DNA of 64,000 bases, taken from contig CAJXPX010000003.1 in NCBI GenBank assembly GCA_913058335.1, positions 62,001 through 126,000 on the forward strand, written 5' to 3'. A model generated the notes under the pieces. That model had not been told where the DNA came from and did not search any database. It saw nothing but the letters and a program-made list of their open reading frames with translations. This DNA is from an uncultured Hyphomonadaceae bacterium. Its GTDB lineage: Bacteria; Pseudomonadota; Alphaproteobacteria; Caulobacterales; Maricaulaceae. Both the position numbers and the translations under genes were made by a program. Below are positions 63,149 through 64,000 of this stretch, piece after piece (the first letter of the stretch is position 1; every line of letters starts with the position of its first letter).

Positions 63149-63603
63149 GTGACAAAATACTAGAACGCCTCTGGGAAATGGGACCGACTCTTACGACGGA
63201 GACGCCCCACGCGAAACAGCTTGGCATTAAATTTGTGGCAGTAGATAAAGGCCGCGCGACCATGTCCCTGTCTTATAATAAAGAATTGATCGGCGACACT
63301 AATACAGGGGTCCTACATGGCGGCGCCGTAACAACTTTATTGGACCAAGCTTCAGGTCTGGCGTCAATAGCCGGATTTGAAACCCTCGGTGCAACCGCAA
63401 CCTTGTCGCTTCGAATTGATTATATGCGTGCCGCCACACCCGAAAAAACGATTATTGCGCAAGCCCATTGTTACAAAGCTACCAAACATGTCGCCTTTAT
63501 CCGGGCTGTCGCACATGATGGGGATGAGACAGACCCTATTGCCACGGCGCAAGCCTGCTTCATGGCCACAGGCCCGCGTCTTAATGCGGAGGATATCAAA
63601 TGA
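63145..63603 (+). CDS. PaaI-type hotdog thioesterase
   Basis: 152 residues with the hotdog signature TNTGVLHGGAVTTLLDQASG and LGATATLSLRIDYMRAATPE, plus AQAHCYKATKHVAFIRAVAH. It should hydrolyse aryl- or acyl-CoA thioesters. It is third in the operon and overlaps both neighbours by four bases. Confidence 0.92.
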   Translation: MSDKILERLWEMGPTLTTETPHAKQLGIKFVAVDKGRATMSLSYNKELIGDTNTGVLHGGAVTTLLDQASGLASIAGFETLGATATLSLRIDYMRAATPEKTIIAQAHCYKATKHVAFIRAVAHDGDETDPIATAQACFMATGPRLNAEDIK

Positions 63604-64000
63604 GCCGCCCCCCAAAAACACCTACACATTCAGAAGATCCGTCGGAATCCTATCCCGATATTCGTAAATTTCTCGAATCTATTCCCTATGCTCAAACTCT
63701 CGGAGTAAAGCCATTTTTCATGGGGGAAGAGTTTACCCTTATACTTCCCTATAAGCGGGAGAATATCGGCAATCCAACGCTTCCCGCCTTACATGGCGGC
63801 GGTGTCGGCGGATTTATGGAAGTCTGTGCTATCGCCCAACTTTTCATGGGAAGCAAAGCAGAAAATTTATCGAAACCCATAGGCATTAATATTGATTATC
63901 TGCGCCGGGGCAAACCCATTGAGACCTATGCCCGCGCCGATATTTTCAGGCAAGGAAGCCGGGTGGCCAATGTCCGCGTTCGGGCATGGCAGGAGAGCTA
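63600..64000 (+). CDS. Second PaaI-type hotdog thioesterase (cut by window edge)
   Basis: 133 codons from ATG 63600 (ATGA overlap with the previous stop) to the window end. PALHGGGVGGFMEVCAIAQL is the hotdog helix, and KPIGINIDYLRRGKPIETYA the following strand. It is a tandem paralog of the gene before it, with a longer polar N-terminus (SRPPKTPTHSEDPSESYPDI). The two may form a heteromer, as hotdog proteins often do; that is inference. Confidence 0.88.
   Translation, partial: MSRPPKTPTHSEDPSESYPDIRKFLESIPYAQTLGVKPFFMGEEFTLILPYKRENIGNPTLPALHGGGVGGFMEVCAIAQLFMGSKAENLSKPIGINIDYLRRGKPIETYARADIFRQGSRVANVRVRAWQES

Overview
The window reads as a stretch of chromosome from an alphaproteobacterium of the Caulobacter/Hyphomonas/Maricaulis type. 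The pointers are a near-canonical CtrA cell-cycle regulator (231 residues, phospho-acceptor Asp51), GANTC sites and TTAACCAT-type half-sites upstream of ctrA, a methionine synthase split into two proteins, the long form of dCTP deaminase, and many outer-membrane or lipoprotein products. I estimate base composition at roughly half G+C. I see no phage, integrase, insertion sequence, CRISPR array or rRNA, so this looks like stable core and near-core chromosome. Genus assignment is inference.

Layout. 1-1454: end of an sdhCDA operon (minus strand, sdhA cut by the window edge). 1544-3731: a lipoprotein and a DegP-type periplasmic protease with terminator. 3833-9843: B12 block, with split metH on the minus strand, a palindromic operator candidate, then a cobalamin riboswitch and a BtuB-like TonB receptor on the plus strand. 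9895-15190: TraB/GumN lipoprotein, tRNA-Arg(CCG), soluble sugar dehydrogenase, radical SAM protein, dcd, apaG. 15654-18497: BCCT transporter and rlmN. 18626-21144: a compact operon of unusual composition (DUF350 membrane protein, membrane-anchored trypsin-like protease, extensin-like zinc peptidase, TerB-like protein), facing a zinc-type CDF exporter. 22215-26618: acyltransferase, aldehyde dehydrogenase and GMC oxidoreductase, ending at tRNA-Val(GAC). 26787-29860: a secreted repeat protein coupled to the Mrp Fe-S carrier. 29853-32592: minus-strand operon (two YbjQ proteins, lysophospholipase, ArsC/Spx-like protein) and a fasciclin lipoprotein.

32734-44804: gshB, acyl-CoA ligase, nitroreductase, msrA, N-formylglutamate amidohydrolase family, tRNA-Ser(GGA), Nudix, FemAB-like, two proteins of unknown function, a cation/proton antiporter with RCK domain, and a class A penicillin-binding protein. 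44812-54749: purU, atypical M49 peptidase lipoprotein, HIT, NAD-dependent epimerase, TPR protein, dipeptidyl-peptidase IV, trkH, hslO. 54899-60629: ctrA, a divergent coiled-coil (FliJ-like) gene, and three consecutive paralogous outer-membrane beta-barrel lipoproteins, one with a long Tyr/Gly/Gln/Ala repeat tract. 60769-64000: arsC, then a four-gene translationally overlapped operon of pdxY, a serine hydrolase and two hotdog thioesterases (the last cut by the window edge).

Themes: envelope maintenance (DegP, PBP, several peptidases, many lipoproteins), one-carbon and B12 metabolism (metH, btuB riboswitch, purU), thiol and oxidative repair (gshB, msrA, hslO, two ArsC-fold proteins) and cell-cycle control (ctrA). 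The best candidates for something undescribed are the three paralogous barrel lipoproteins beside ctrA, which share signal-peptide and C-terminal signatures, and the DUF350/protease/extensin/TerB operon.
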